23,511 nt of DNA from positions 1-23,511 of the forward strand of contig CABUUE010000003.1 of the NCBI GenBank assembly GCA_902494685.1, read 5' to 3'. The translations under genes were made by a program, and so were the position numbers. This document shows, one piece after another, positions 8,406 to 14,340 of the stretch. Numbering within the stretch: the first letter of the stretch is position 1; each line of letters starts with the position of its first letter. This DNA is from an uncultured Collinsella sp. GTDB lineage: Bacteria > Actinomycetota > Coriobacteriia > Coriobacteriales > Coriobacteriaceae. The notes beneath the pieces are model-generated. The model made no database searches and had not been told where the DNA came from. It was given only the letters and a program-made list of their open reading frames with translations.

Positions 8406-11292
8406 TATACTGCACGGCCGTTGCCGTGGTAAAGAGATGGTTGAGCTGAAGCGTGCCCAGATTAGTACGAGTCTTGGAGGCATCGTCTATATATGCTGAA
8501 TCGTCTTCTTGATAAAGAGCCATGCGGTTTACGCCCGTATCGGCAAAGATCGTCGCCAGCTGACCGTCGCGATCGCCACCATCCTCGACATAGCGCAGAA
8601 TGGTCTTGGTGCCCTGCGCCGTCTTGTCATAGCGCATATGCATCAAGTTGCCCGCAAGAGAAGGCGTCACGCCTTGGGCTGTGCACGTCTGGCCCCATGT
8701 CAGGTTTCCGTTGGCGTCAACGGCCGCACTCTGCAGCTTGCCCTTGATGTGCGTAAGCGTATTGTCAATCGAGTCGGGGGAGCCAAACTGCGCCAGGGAG
8801 GCGATCAGCGAACCCGGGCCGCTCATGCTGAGCACGCCATCGTTCTCTTCGCCGGCGTCCACATATACGCCCGAGTCGTCCACGATTACCTTGGTGATGG
8901 TGTTGTTGATCTCATGGCCATCTGGACTTACAGACTCACGCAGGTAGTACGTACCCTTGATAAGGGGCGCATGCTTCGCCGAATCGAGCGGGAAGCATGC
9001 AGCACCCTTAATGTCATACGGATAGGTCATGCCGTTTGCCTGCACGGTGTCATACGGCTCGGCGCCCGATTTAATGGCATACGTTCTAGGACTATCGCCG
9101 GTAACGTCCTTGGCCTGGTACAGCTCAAACGTTGCGCCGTTCACGGGCTTGCCCAGGTCGTCGACCTTCTGCACAAACAGACGGTTCTGAACGTTGGTGA
9201 GGTGGATCACCGTAGAGAACTGCCTGTTTATCGTTTGATATTTGACCATAGAGGTGTTGCCGATGGTTGCCCCCGCCAGAGACGATGCCGTGGTGTGATA
9301 CACCGCCACGGTATATTCCGCCTTCGGCTTGTCTTCATCTTGCAGCATGGCGGCGTACGTCTCGATATCGCCAGGCAGCGACCTAACCGTTACCTCGTAG
9401 TCGCCCTTGGTGTTGACGCCAAAGACGCTCGTGTCCGCCGATTTGGCAGCCTCGACGGCGCCAGGGATGCCATGTGCGGAGCACAGCATGTAGCCATCGA
9501 GCGGATTGCCCGTGACTGCCGTCCATGCATTTTCGTCCGTGTCCGCCTTGCTTTTATCGGTGCGCTTGAGCACGACAGCAAATGTCGTACCCGAGCTAAT
9601 GGGTTTGTCCTTATTGTCTTTTGTTTCTTTGCTAAGGGAAATGGTCTCCTTGGCAGCCAGATAACCACCGTTGAGCCACATGCGGCTGCCCGTCCATTGC
9701 GTTACGCCATCGGCCATGGTGACCGTCGTTTGCGGCGCGACCACCACGCCGCCCGAACCGCTCGCCGCAGCCTCTTTGTACTGCAGATGCAGCTCACCTG
9801 ACATTGCGGTAGTCGATGAGGTCAGACTCGAGCGATATCCCGCGGGCAGGTCTGTCTCTTTGAGTACAAAGTAGTTATGTCCATCAGCATGCTGGTTATC
9901 AAATGAAAGGACGGAGCCGTCGTCCGACTTCAGAAGCACTAGCCGACCCTTATCGTCCGTCGTACCTTGAGCGATGGGATCGCCCTGCGTCTTCCAGCTG
10001 GCATCCGACTGATACAGCGCAAACTTGGCGTCCTGGACTGCCTCGCCGTTCTGATCGACCTTCTCGACCTCGGACGACGGCAGCGTGGTGAGATTGAACT
10101 TAAGCGACATATTCGATGCGCCCGCGCCGCGCTCCAGATAGAAGAAGCTCAGCGTGTGCTTGGAGCTGTTGAGGAAGGTGTTGCCGGAGAATCTTCTGTT
10201 TGAAGTATCTGCGCCGGCAGCTTGGAACATCGCCTTAATGGTGGTGTCTTGAATTGTCTTTTCGGGATCATTTGCATTGTCAACATGACCGACATGTACG
10301 GCACCGGTGGCGAAGTTGATCTTGAGCGTCGCCTTCTCGTGGATGCCACCAAGATCGCCCACGAGCACGCCGTCGATATAGACCCAGACGTCGTCGTCAC
10401 CCGAGAACTCAAAGATCATGTCGTTGCCATCGGTGGTCTTGCCGTTCGTCGGCTGGACGAACTCCGTAGTCATGGACATGCCAAAGTGATGGTTGAGGCT
10501 CGTGCTTCCATCAATGATCTGCTTAGGGGAGAGGCTGTTGCCCTTCTCATCAAAAACCTTGTCAGCCGAGTCGAAGGGAAAGAACTGGCCCAGATTTGCA
10601 TCTGATACGCCGCCCTTATATACACCAGCCTTATTGTAGACGTCAAAGGAGTTAGTCGTGTAGTTATACACAGCATAGTTGCCGCGAGAACCATACGAGT
10701 CGTAAACGTAATAGCCCTTCTGGAGCTGGAAGAGGCCTTTCACGTCGTTGTAGACAGCCTTACCCTTTTGCCTGCCGTTTGCTTGGCTGTCGTTATTAAA
10801 GAGATAGGCCAGCGATTCATCGGTGCAATCGCCTTTCGTGCCGTATGAGGTATAAGTGCCGGCGTTGATCGCCGGATAGCCATTTACCAGCGTGTTCTTT
10901 ACAAAAGAAAGGCGTCCAAAGCCATCAATGACGCTTCTGCCCGTCCACTTGTTAATGCCCGTGCCGCCACCACCATTGAACTTGAGCTGATGGTCTTTAT
11001 TGATGCCGGTGTTGTCATTGCCATTATTGTTGTTTATGTTCTTCGAGCTGTCGTTATCGCCATCCACGACCCAGTAGTCGAACAGATTGACCGTGGTGCC
11101 GGTGGGATTCACCGTCTGCACGGTGTGGTTGCTCAAGGGAACTGTCTGGTCGGCCGACGCGCTCGTCGCACCGAACATGAGCGCACATGCCGCCAGCGGG
11201 ACGGCCAAAACCCTCAGGACACGCTTTGCGGTATTGGTTTTCTTGCCAAAAGGCTTTAGCATTTCTCGAGCTCTCGCACACGCGCGATTCAT
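1..11292 (-). CDS. Giant modular cell-surface adhesin with isopeptide modules (3' end outside window)
   Basis: One minus-strand frame is open from 11292 to the edge: 3764 codons, no stop. The ATG at 11292 follows a GGGGAGG Shine-Dalgarno by 6 nt; an in-frame ATG at 11313 has none. Residues 1-47 form a signal peptide (basic n-region, hydrophobic 25-42, A-S-A cleavage before D48). Residues ~170-400 match fibro-slime/PA14-like domains (GDDDVWVYIDG, DLGG). SpaA/Cna-B-type domains lie at ~402-490 and ~703-813. From ~963 onward there are about 19 stalk modules, most with K-T-L-x-G-R, Y-T-x-x-E and F-x-N-x-Y, the Lys/Glu/Asn set of self-forming isopeptide bonds in FctA/Spy0128 pilin domains. Two DUF11-like modules interrupt at ~2412-2668. 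Known relatives are extended wall-anchored adhesins; the expected LPXTG tail and any neighbouring sortase would be left of position 1. The ligand is unknown. Base composition changes near 2540-2600. Confidence 0.93.
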   Translation of the reverse strand, partial: MNRACARAREMLKPFGKKTNTAKRVLRVLAVPLAACALMFGATSASADQTVPLSNHTVQTVNPTGTTVNLFDYWVVDGDNDSSKNINNNNGNDNTGINKDHQLKFNGGGGTGINKWTGRSVIDGFGRLSFVKNTLVNGYPAINAGTYTSYGTKGDCTDESLAYLFNNDSQANGRQKGKAVYNDVKGLFQLQKGYYVYDSYGSRGNYAVYNYTTNSFDVYNKAGVYKGGVSDANLGQFFPFDSADKVFDEKGNSLSPKQIIDGSTSLNHHFGMSMTTEFVQPTNGKTTDGNDMIFEFSGDDDVWVYIDGVLVGDLGGIHEKATLKINFATGAVHVGHVDNANDPEKTIQDTTIKAMFQAAGADTSNRRFSGNTFLNSSKHTLSFFYLERGAGASNMSLKFNLTTLPSSEVEKVDQNGEAVQDAKFALYQSDASWKTQGDPIAQGTTDDKGRLVLLKSDDGSVLSFDNQHADGHNYFVLKETDLPAGYRSSLTSSTTAMSGELHLQYKEAAASGSGGVVVAPQTTVTMADGVTQWTGSRMWLNGGYLAAKETISLSKETKDNKDKPISSGTTFAVVLKRTDKSKADTDENAWTAVTGNPLDGYMLCSAHGIPGAVEAAKSADTSVFGVNTKGDYEVTVRSLPGDIETYAAMLQDEDKPKAEYTVAVYHTTASSLAGATIGNTSMVKYQTINRQFSTVIHLTNVQNRLFVQKVDDLGKPVNGATFELYQAKDVTGDSPRTYAIKSGAEPYDTVQANGMTYPYDIKGAACFPLDSAKHAPLIKGTYYLRESVSPDGHEINNTITKVIVDDSGVYVDAGEENDGVLSMSGPGSLIASLAQFGSPDSIDNTLTHIKGKLQSAAVDANGNLTWGQTCTAQGVTPSLAGNLMHMRYDKTAQGTKTILRYVEDGGDRDGQLATIFADTGVNRMALYQEDDSAYIDDASKTRTNLGTLQLNHLFTTATAVQYTDRRVARLQVTKTVTADAGLTAPTKDADDNDLTFTFKFTLPESQEGYEAHVFDASGNAVGNSFRLKNGDTHSIKAGETIRVYDLKKGDNYSVSELTTKGEVSSGNVLASIVNAVTGSADESVLPAGFSLVRRMVGGEKQSGTGNTITGSIAALVDGKIPASNTLEFINKYSVSPVKNGLSAKKALEGRNWADGDTFTVQLTADDGVPMPSGAKSKVATVELTNDQPATFGDITYTKPGTYAYTISEDIPGSNAKADGISYSAAVYTATVKVDDNHAGALVVKSVKVKQVRDDAGKPATAEVADKIATFTNRYDTHEHSIIIHAQKNLTDNAGSFPLSQNAFSFKLERVGGYADDNAAFDPDKVDTSIKAPMPQGAEGNIATVGNNADGTVTWPEISYTAKADAGRAYVYKFAENRGSVTGMTYDGSVYYAVVRNDKKGAGIQTSVEYYKAAENNSVKQLDENVTPSFTNIYSVEPTSVTLQGQKTVSGRDWNQGESYAFNLAAATDDAGATGLGKTTKQAVTDGAVAIGVNRAVASAPATGRVASFAFGTEAAPTVTFNRAGTFSFNITEKAAQDGQAGMSMDKHTARATVVVTDLDESGNHTGKLRVSSVTYANTGASDADKAVADKAAFTNAYHASGTFDGVTVSKTLEGRASAAGQFTFAVTGLWYNGVQTSVDGAEASLSNKAAGAGVSGAVVGASGQEKLFARTLTEQDLGHTFAYRIRENQPAAAGYAYDTGYTGDAIVLVKVLARKDDPAKLYAVTTVLKGAGVTELLGDGADASALTDEKIVQLKQDSNTYVQQYDASEAGATTPTVSFVNRYTASLDYGAAGGLQIEKTLTYPKDATIFGSPKSTFRYIVKPADETSASKVGISTDGKVFETANVEADAPKTVSLIPAGGLTFTQDDAGKTFTYTVSEIDDKATGYTYDKTIHTVRAVVADNGDGTLRVTTAVSKQVDGKDELEGQWIYPSGATSTGVATVKFKNTYTVTEAATYTPSVTKVVAGADAPGKFTFAMTAADDATKTAIDGKLITGSSMSAENGYAEEKQTTAALKDGEHYKLDFSKLTFNKPGTYKFAINELAPNGGLGEWTYDAHIYTLTITATDEGGKLVARADGATGSEGFIFTNRYRTSTSYELQGGLEIVKTLNGHDLHAGMFGFTVTGEDAASTDKLNKLLRADEGKLTVTNDEPQADGTSHTGILGGLTFATEDAGKTFTYKVVENGGGKGGYTYDSTYWMVEIAVNNRRDGSLYTVTTAKHYDANEAEEPHEKKIFSSESGTAKAQVFFTNSYAATGTFDGLTAEKVMDSGDKIETGQYTFDLYAGKADGSLEKMDEGTTRADEDGTATVDFGKVNFKLGDATSGTHEQTIDLAGAVNDGIATKRHNADHTTTYSFNLVAKERMANLPEGVRPVDTSATCRVLLEVTDHNDGNLTSKVTYRDGTEKGKIVFHNTRDKVKTIGTVAKPDVDIDGQLLSVGDSYAYTINWANTEADAAGNLVSANVTVTDELPTGVVFEAFEGEYADKGAASGQLLTWNLGEQPAGSHGSVRVHVKITEDAVKGAQGAVGTINNTATVKVGDKSKSYTGTTTNFVPKKSESDVQDSNGSGVALGDELTYTIGYKNTEGASATVTITDAVPAGTEFVEFAGDHKDAGSKGNDGNLTWTLKDVPAGKEGTVQFKVRVTEDAFKSGGASGDISNQASVAVGNNPAVKTNTTTDQVSDGRLTLSKTVTAAEGITAPNKAFTFKVLLYQADGTTPLAGTFAYAGRPDGTNGTYVSGQIKSGDTIALKAGGSVTVTLPIGAHYEVQELDSKGELMTSEDGFAVVDKANPQKGTVGQATKVGFTNVYSVESTKVENAFKVQKKISGRNWTKADAFTMMLTAQGEAPMPKGAKEGVSTIELHKDAQVGNFGTIEYTKPGTYTYVITEPSGDETSLIFSKATYRATVTVADDGAGKLFAKTKIAQLTDDAGDAAERTVEAAVFTNTAKTGSLTVKKTVVGGDGQREFGFTVALTDGDGEPVSGTFGKGEHAVTFAGGKATFTLRDGGEKTVAGLPVGAHYTVTEDAAEGYTTAVNGADGSKAEGAVTEDGATVAFTNTYGTATEGRDISTAGLFTKTLEGRDWAEGDSFQFALAGEGGAPMPEGSADGSKTVSVTAAAGTRAGDRVAFDFGPIRYTLDDIKDAGFAEVGGKRVRAKTFTYTVSEVRPDDGSAIAGVAYDGHVATMTVTVTDDGSGNLTATTPAIAQVSGGDFVNTYTTELDYSARAGVRLSKTLSGRAMEAGQFAFTVTADAETAAKLGLKTGKDAYAVAAADDGEADLVDLVGGAAESDVKFTDADAGKTYSFTVTETKLGGEGYTNDTAPRTVAIAPGYDAATGKLTVTTTVAKDGVEVARSEVSTADDATETPALVTVAFENSYEATGTLGGEGNVAINATKTLTGRAAAAGEFSFSVRDAQGDVVATATNRASGDGEAAGLAFSPIAYTTDTLEQMVADGTATRAADGSWAIPYTVSEDGTDRLPAGVTATASSFDITVKVTDNGKGGLDTAVVYPEGSGGTLSFVNGYGTNEATVDLAGTKTLALGQAGLGLTQADIEGKYTFKIAPLDGAPAPADASGKTVTEATNDAAGNVELSHVTFKQPSDLDDVEIDRDGLRTKTFAYRVSESGSVDGVANDATATRTFTVKVVEDTNAGTLSAEVLPAEGTPEGKGAFEFTNTYGVNPTPSSVTDQITVNKKLEGRDLAEGEFEFQLVEIAADGSESVAATGKNAADGTVVLSPVTYTAPGAHGYELREVAGTAGGVTYDKTTYRV
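3290..4060 (-). other. Two DUF11-like modules inside the adhesin stalk
   Basis: Residues ~2412-2540 and ~2541-2668 share the order VGDSYAYTI or LGDELTYTI, then N-T-E, then V-T-V/I-T-D-x-(L/V)-P-x-G, a tryptophan strand (LLTWNLG or LTWTLKD), V-x-V-K/R-I/V-T-E-D and a closing I-x-N-x-A-x-V. This is the signature of the DUF11/TIGR01451 conserved repeat found in bacterial surface proteins. They differ from the flanking FctA-like modules, lacking K-T-L-x-G-R and F-x-N-x-Y. Confidence 0.75.
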
Positions 11293-11334
11293 GAAGGCCC
11301 TCCCCAAATCCATGAGGACGGCAAGCAGCGGCTC

Positions 11335-11367
11335 ATTATATATGTGTCGTCGTCCCCATCGATGCAA
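11335..11367 (-). promoter_or_regulatory. Probable promoter of the giant adhesin gene
   Basis: The minus strand has a perfect -10 hexamer TATAAT (11335-11340) about 36 nt of leader upstream of the chosen ATG. The best -35-like element, TTGCAT (11362-11367), is 21 nt away, longer than the usual 16-18. It fits better with the overlapping TATATA register (19 nt). The promoter may therefore depend on an activator or on the upstream homopolymer. Seen in sequence; start site inferred. Confidence 0.55.
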
Positions 11368-11374
11368 ATATACG

Positions 11375-11383
11375 CCCCCCCCC
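11375..11383. repeat. 9-bp C homopolymer (poly-G on the adhesin strand)
   Basis: Nine consecutive C on the plus strand, bounded by G at each side. On the adhesin-sense strand it is G9, ending 34 bp before the TATAAT -10 element and just upstream of the -35-like TTGCAT. It is the longest G/C mononucleotide run I noticed. Such tracts in front of surface-protein genes are known slipped-strand phase-variation switches; that role here is inferred. Confidence 0.6.
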
Positions 11384-11619
11384 GCGCAGAAACGCAAGGC
11401 AGGACATCGCAATATACTTAAAATTGTAGCAATTTGGGTGACCCGAAATTTCGCCTCGGGTTGCCACTCAGGCTCAAAATCGAACCACTCGCGCCATCGA
11501 CATGCCCCAGTAGGACAAAACGACCGGCAATCTTTATCCCCCACAAACCACAAAGTAGCTAATTTGGGACGGGGCTATTTTGACTACCCGGGCAAACCGG
11601 GCTCCCGAGGGAATTAGTT
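11384..11619. other. Upstream intergenic region of the adhesin with related short motifs
   Basis: No credible gene. Contents are a perfect inverted repeat AAATTG-TAG-CAATTT (11421-11435), three related motifs beginning TAGC/GCTA followed by a T-rich core and G/C run (11427-11444, 11556-11574, 11574-11589), and a short CCCGG-N5-CCGGG hairpin (11587-11601) just beyond the stop of the upstream tadA-glycerate kinase gene. That hairpin lacks a T-tract, so I do not call it a terminator. Motifs could be regulator sites or part of a dispersed intergenic repeat. Confidence 0.4.
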
Positions 11620-13401
11620 CTAGAGGCGGGCGAGGTCGTAGGATTGGGCGGCTGCCTCGCCGGCACAGATGAGGTTGGTTGTGGCTTCTTGCGGATCGAG
11701 TGCCTGTTCCAGGTCCATGGGCTTGCGGCAAATCGGAAGCACCAAGTCGATGCCCTGCTCGTACACCGCATCCAGGTTGTCGGCACGACCGCCCACGACG
11801 GCAACAACCGGCTTGCCACACCGCTTGGCACGGCGTGCCACGCCCACCGGCGCCTTACCGGCGGCGGACTGCTCGTCCATATTGCCCTCGCCCGTTATGA
11901 CCAGGTCGACATCACGCATGCGTTCGTCAAACCCAATCAGATCGAGCACCGTCTCCACGCCCGAGCGTAGCTCCACACCGAGCGCCAGTAACGCCGCGCC
12001 CAAGCCACCGGCAGCGCCCGCGCCGGGCACGCCGAGCACCGAGCCAAACGTCCGTGTGCCCTCGGGTGTGCGCAACAACCCCTGGGCTCGAGCTCCGGCA
12101 ATCGCAGCGTCGAGCAAGCGGCCGTAGCCGACCATCCAGCTGTCGTACTTGCCCAGCGCCTCGGCATCATCCGTCGGCAGGCCCTTCTGCCCGCCAAACA
12201 CCGCCAGTGCGCCTCGACGCCCCACGAGCGGATTCTCGACATCCGAAAGCACAACGATACGAGAGCCACCCAAAGCCTGCAGCGCTGGCGCCAAATCAAC
12301 GCTCGCCACCTGCTCAAGGCCGGCAAGACCGGGGGCGACATCGCAGCCCCGATCATCGACCACGCGCGCGCCCAGCGCCTGCAGCATGCCGGCGCCACCG
12401 TCGTTGGTGGCACTGCCGCCCAGACCAATATAGAGTGTCCTTGCGCCCGTGCGAACTGCGCGAAGCATAAGCTCGCCCACGCCATAGGTTGTAGCAGCCT
12501 GCGCCGACGACTCCGTGCAAGGCGAATACCCAATGCCGGCCGCCTCGGCCATCTCGATGACCGCGGACTCGCGCTCGACATCAACCAGCATCCGGGCAGA
12601 CACGAGGTCGCCCAAGGGGCCTGCAACCTCGCAGGTCACAAGCTCGCCACCACGCGCGGCGATGGCGTCGAGCGTTCCCTCGCCACCATCTGCCAGCGGC
12701 AAAGCGTTCAGCTCGGCATCGGGCCAAACGCGGCGCACGCCTTCGGCAACCGCCGCCTCCGCCTGCGCGCTCGAAACGCTGCCCTTAAAGGAGTCGATCG
12801 CCAACAGCACACGGCGGGGTCGGCGGCACGCAGGACCAAAGTCAACCCCCGTGCCAGCATCCTCACCGGCACCTGCAAGCGCTGCGGCGTGAGCGGCGTG
12901 TGCTTCAAGATCGGCCCCACAACCGCAATCAGCGCCGCCCGCTCCGCGCAGACCGCCAAAATAGCTACTCAGCAGCTCGCGGCATTCAGCCGCCAGGACC
13001 CCAGCCGTCACGTTAAACCGATGATTCAGGCGCGAGTCGGCATTCAAATCGTATAGGGATCCCAACGCGCCCGCCTTGGCGTCGCTCGCGCCATACACGC
13101 AGCGCCCCACGCGCGCGTTAACCATAAGGCCTGCGCACATGCAGCAGGGTTCCAACGTCACATAGACCGTACAGTCGGAAAGGCGCCAGCGGCCAAGCGC
13201 CTGGGCAGCGGCGCACACGGCCGCAAACTCGGCATGAGCCGAAGGGTCCTGGTCGAGTTCGCGACGATTATGCGCCCGCGCGACGATCTCACCGTCGCGC
13301 ACCACTACGGCTCCGATGGGCACCTCGCCCACCGCCGCGGCGGCGCGCGCCTCGGCCAGTGCCTCGCGCATGAACTTCTCGTCGATTTCGGTGATCGTCA
13401 T
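11620..13401 (-). CDS. tadA: Fusion: tRNA adenosine deaminase (TadA) + glycerate 2-kinase
   Basis: The product is 593 residues with two enzyme domains. Residues ~1-155 are a TadA-type zinc deaminase: H56-A-E58 supplies one zinc ligand and the catalytic Glu, and P-C86-x-x-C89 the other two ligands. This family converts A34 to inosine in tRNA-Arg(ACG). Residues ~205-590 are a GckA/GlxK-family glycerate kinase: DSFKGSVSS near its start, LPLADGGEGT, GGSATNDGGAGM and GEGNMDEQSAAGKAPVGVA. It would phosphorylate glycerate with ATP to 2-phosphoglycerate. An Ala/Gly/Cys-rich linker (~155-205) joins them with no stop. The start at 13401 has AGGGAAGG 6 nt upstream; an extension to 13452 lacks such a site. 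A solo TadA is usually ~150-170 residues and a solo glycerate kinase ~380, so both are complete. Confidence 0.9.
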   Translation of the reverse strand: MTITEIDEKFMREALAEARAAAAVGEVPIGAVVVRDGEIVARAHNRRELDQDPSAHAEFAAVCAAAQALGRWRLSDCTVYVTLEPCCMCAGLMVNARVGRCVYGASDAKAGALGSLYDLNADSRLNHRFNVTAGVLAAECRELLSSYFGGLRGAGGADCGCGADLEAHAAHAAALAGAGEDAGTGVDFGPACRRPRRVLLAIDSFKGSVSSAQAEAAVAEGVRRVWPDAELNALPLADGGEGTLDAIAARGGELVTCEVAGPLGDLVSARMLVDVERESAVIEMAEAAGIGYSPCTESSAQAATTYGVGELMLRAVRTGARTLYIGLGGSATNDGGAGMLQALGARVVDDRGCDVAPGLAGLEQVASVDLAPALQALGGSRIVVLSDVENPLVGRRGALAVFGGQKGLPTDDAEALGKYDSWMVGYGRLLDAAIAGARAQGLLRTPEGTRTFGSVLGVPGAGAAGGLGAALLALGVELRSGVETVLDLIGFDERMRDVDLVITGEGNMDEQSAAGKAPVGVARRAKRCGKPVVAVVGGRADNLDAVYEQGIDLVLPICRKPMDLEQALDPQEATTNLICAGEAAAQSYDLARL

Positions 13402-13436
13402 CGTTCGCCTTCCCTGTTGCAAATTCAAAACGATGC

Positions 13437-13442
13437 TATCAT
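13437..13442 (+). promoter_or_regulatory. Candidate -10 element for tRNA-Ser
   Basis: TATCAT lies 10 bp before the tRNA 5' end, which places transcription start about 5 nt upstream of the mature tRNA. CTGTTG (13414-13419) at 17-bp spacing is a weak -35; TTGCAA (13417-13422) is a better hexamer but only 14 bp away. Confidence 0.35.
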
Positions 13443-13452
13443 TACGACTCAC

Positions 13453-13542
13453 GGAGAGATGGCAGAGCGGTTGAATGCGGCGGTCTTGAAAACCGTTGAG
13501 CGCGAGAGCGTTCCGGGGGTTCGAATCCCCCTCTCTCCGCCA
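13453..13542 (+). tRNA. tRNA-Ser (anticodon UGA)
   Basis: A cloverleaf can be drawn. The acceptor stem is GGAGAGA (13453-13459) with TCTCTCC (13532-13538), discriminator G13539 and encoded CCA (13540-13542). The anticodon loop CTTGAAA (13485-13491) has TGA at 13487-13489, closed by GCGGT/ACCGT. There is a long variable arm typical of class II tRNAs, and a GGGGG-TTCGAAT-CCCCC T arm. It decodes UCA-type serine codons. It is divergent from tadA-glycerate kinase (51-bp gap) and ends 2 bp before the stop of the convergent TetR gene. Confidence 0.97.
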
Positions 13543-13544
13543 CT

Positions 13545-14141
13545 TTAGTGATTCACCGGTGTCATGGTCCGCTCAAACAGCGCATCGACCACGTCGGCTA
13601 TCTCAGGTCGACGCTCAAGATCGTGGCCCGATTCCCACCATATCGTGAAAAGACGAATAATACCGCCGGCGACAAACTCAGACGTCGTCTCGAGTGACAC
13701 GGGGGCCAGGGCGTCCTCGGCAAGCACGTTCATCACACGCTCGCGGATGGAGCGGGCAATGCGGTCGCAAATAACGTTGGTCAACATGCCCGACATGCTG
13801 CTTGCCAAAATGTTATCCATGAGCCGCTCGTGCGTCAGAATCAAATCCATGGCATCGTCCAAAATCGCGTGCCGAAGCGCGCGCACGTCCTCGACAGACA
13901 CTGCGCCGGCCTCATCGGGCTGTTTTTGCGGCAAGCCCGACATGAGCTCATCGATATAAAAGGCAAAGTAATCGTTCTTGTCGCGAAAGTGCTTGTAGAA
14001 CGTCGTGCGGCGAATCATGGCGCGGTCGCACAGCATGGCAACCGTCAGGTCCTCAAAACGATGCTCCTCGAGAAGCTCGGTAAAGGCATCGAACAGGGCG
14101 CGGTAGGTTTTCTTGATGCGAAGGTCCACTGGTATCGCCAT
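13545..14141 (-). CDS. TetR/AcrR-family transcriptional regulator
   Basis: The 198-residue protein has an N-terminal TetR DNA-binding domain: helix 1 from IKKTYRALFDAFTELL and the diagnostic helix-turn-helix near residues 30-50 (LTVAMLCDRAMIRRTTFYKHF, F-x-D-K-x-x-Y/F). The C-terminal ~140 residues would be the ligand/dimerisation domain; it resembles TetR_C_8-like regions but gives no ligand. The ATG at 14141 is chosen because homology begins there, though its GAGG sits directly against the codon. A GTG four codons later (12 nt after GAGG) and upstream non-ATG starts are possible. The open frame extends upstream to 14402 but that part is low-complexity shadow of the lemA start. The gene is divergent from lemA across a 199-bp gap, so lemA or itself are candidate targets. 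Confidence 0.85.
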   Translation of the reverse strand: MAIPVDLRIKKTYRALFDAFTELLEEHRFEDLTVAMLCDRAMIRRTTFYKHFRDKNDYFAFYIDELMSGLPQKQPDEAGAVSVEDVRALRHAILDDAMDLILTHERLMDNILASSMSGMLTNVICDRIARSIRERVMNVLAEDALAPVSLETTSEFVAGGIIRLFTIWWESGHDLERRPEIADVVDALFERTMTPVNH

Positions 14142-14273
14142 CCTCAGGGCAAAGACAACACTCGTCAATCTGTCGCATATCTTACACCTGTACCTCGCGC
14201 GCTTTGCCCCGGTGCCAACCCCGCCGAAAACACAACGCTTACCGGAAAGTTCGGCACGGTAAAACGTTGCGGG

Positions 14274-14279
14274 TATACT
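14274..14279 (+). promoter_or_regulatory. -10 element of lemA
   Basis: TATACT at 14274-14279 precedes lemA by about 60 bp. TTCGGC (14250-14255) at 18-bp spacing is the nearest -35-like sequence. The region is shared with the divergent TetR gene. Confidence 0.45.
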
Positions 14280-14340
14280 AGTAGCGTTATACCAACGGCA
14301 GCTGGCGCATGCCGCCGCGGCCATTCGAAACGGAGACATC

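Noticed and set aside
8509..9801. A 430-codon plus-strand open frame
   Set aside because: Antisense shadow of the adhesin N-terminal region, which has clear SpaA-type content on the other strand.
11148..11292. Lipoprotein signal (L-A-A-C at residues 33-36 of the adhesin)
   Set aside because: The residues after the Cys remain hydrophobic and run into a good A-S-A signal-peptidase I site, and a giant stalk protein of this class is expected to be wall-anchored through its C-terminus.
11396..11821. Short open frames around the adhesin upstream region on both strands
   Set aside because: No ribosome sites or family features; those beyond 11620 are shadows of the glycerate kinase domain.
13453..13560. 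tRNA-Ser as an integration site for a mobile element
   Set aside because: No integrase, no duplicated tRNA 3' end and normal chromosomal genes on both sides.
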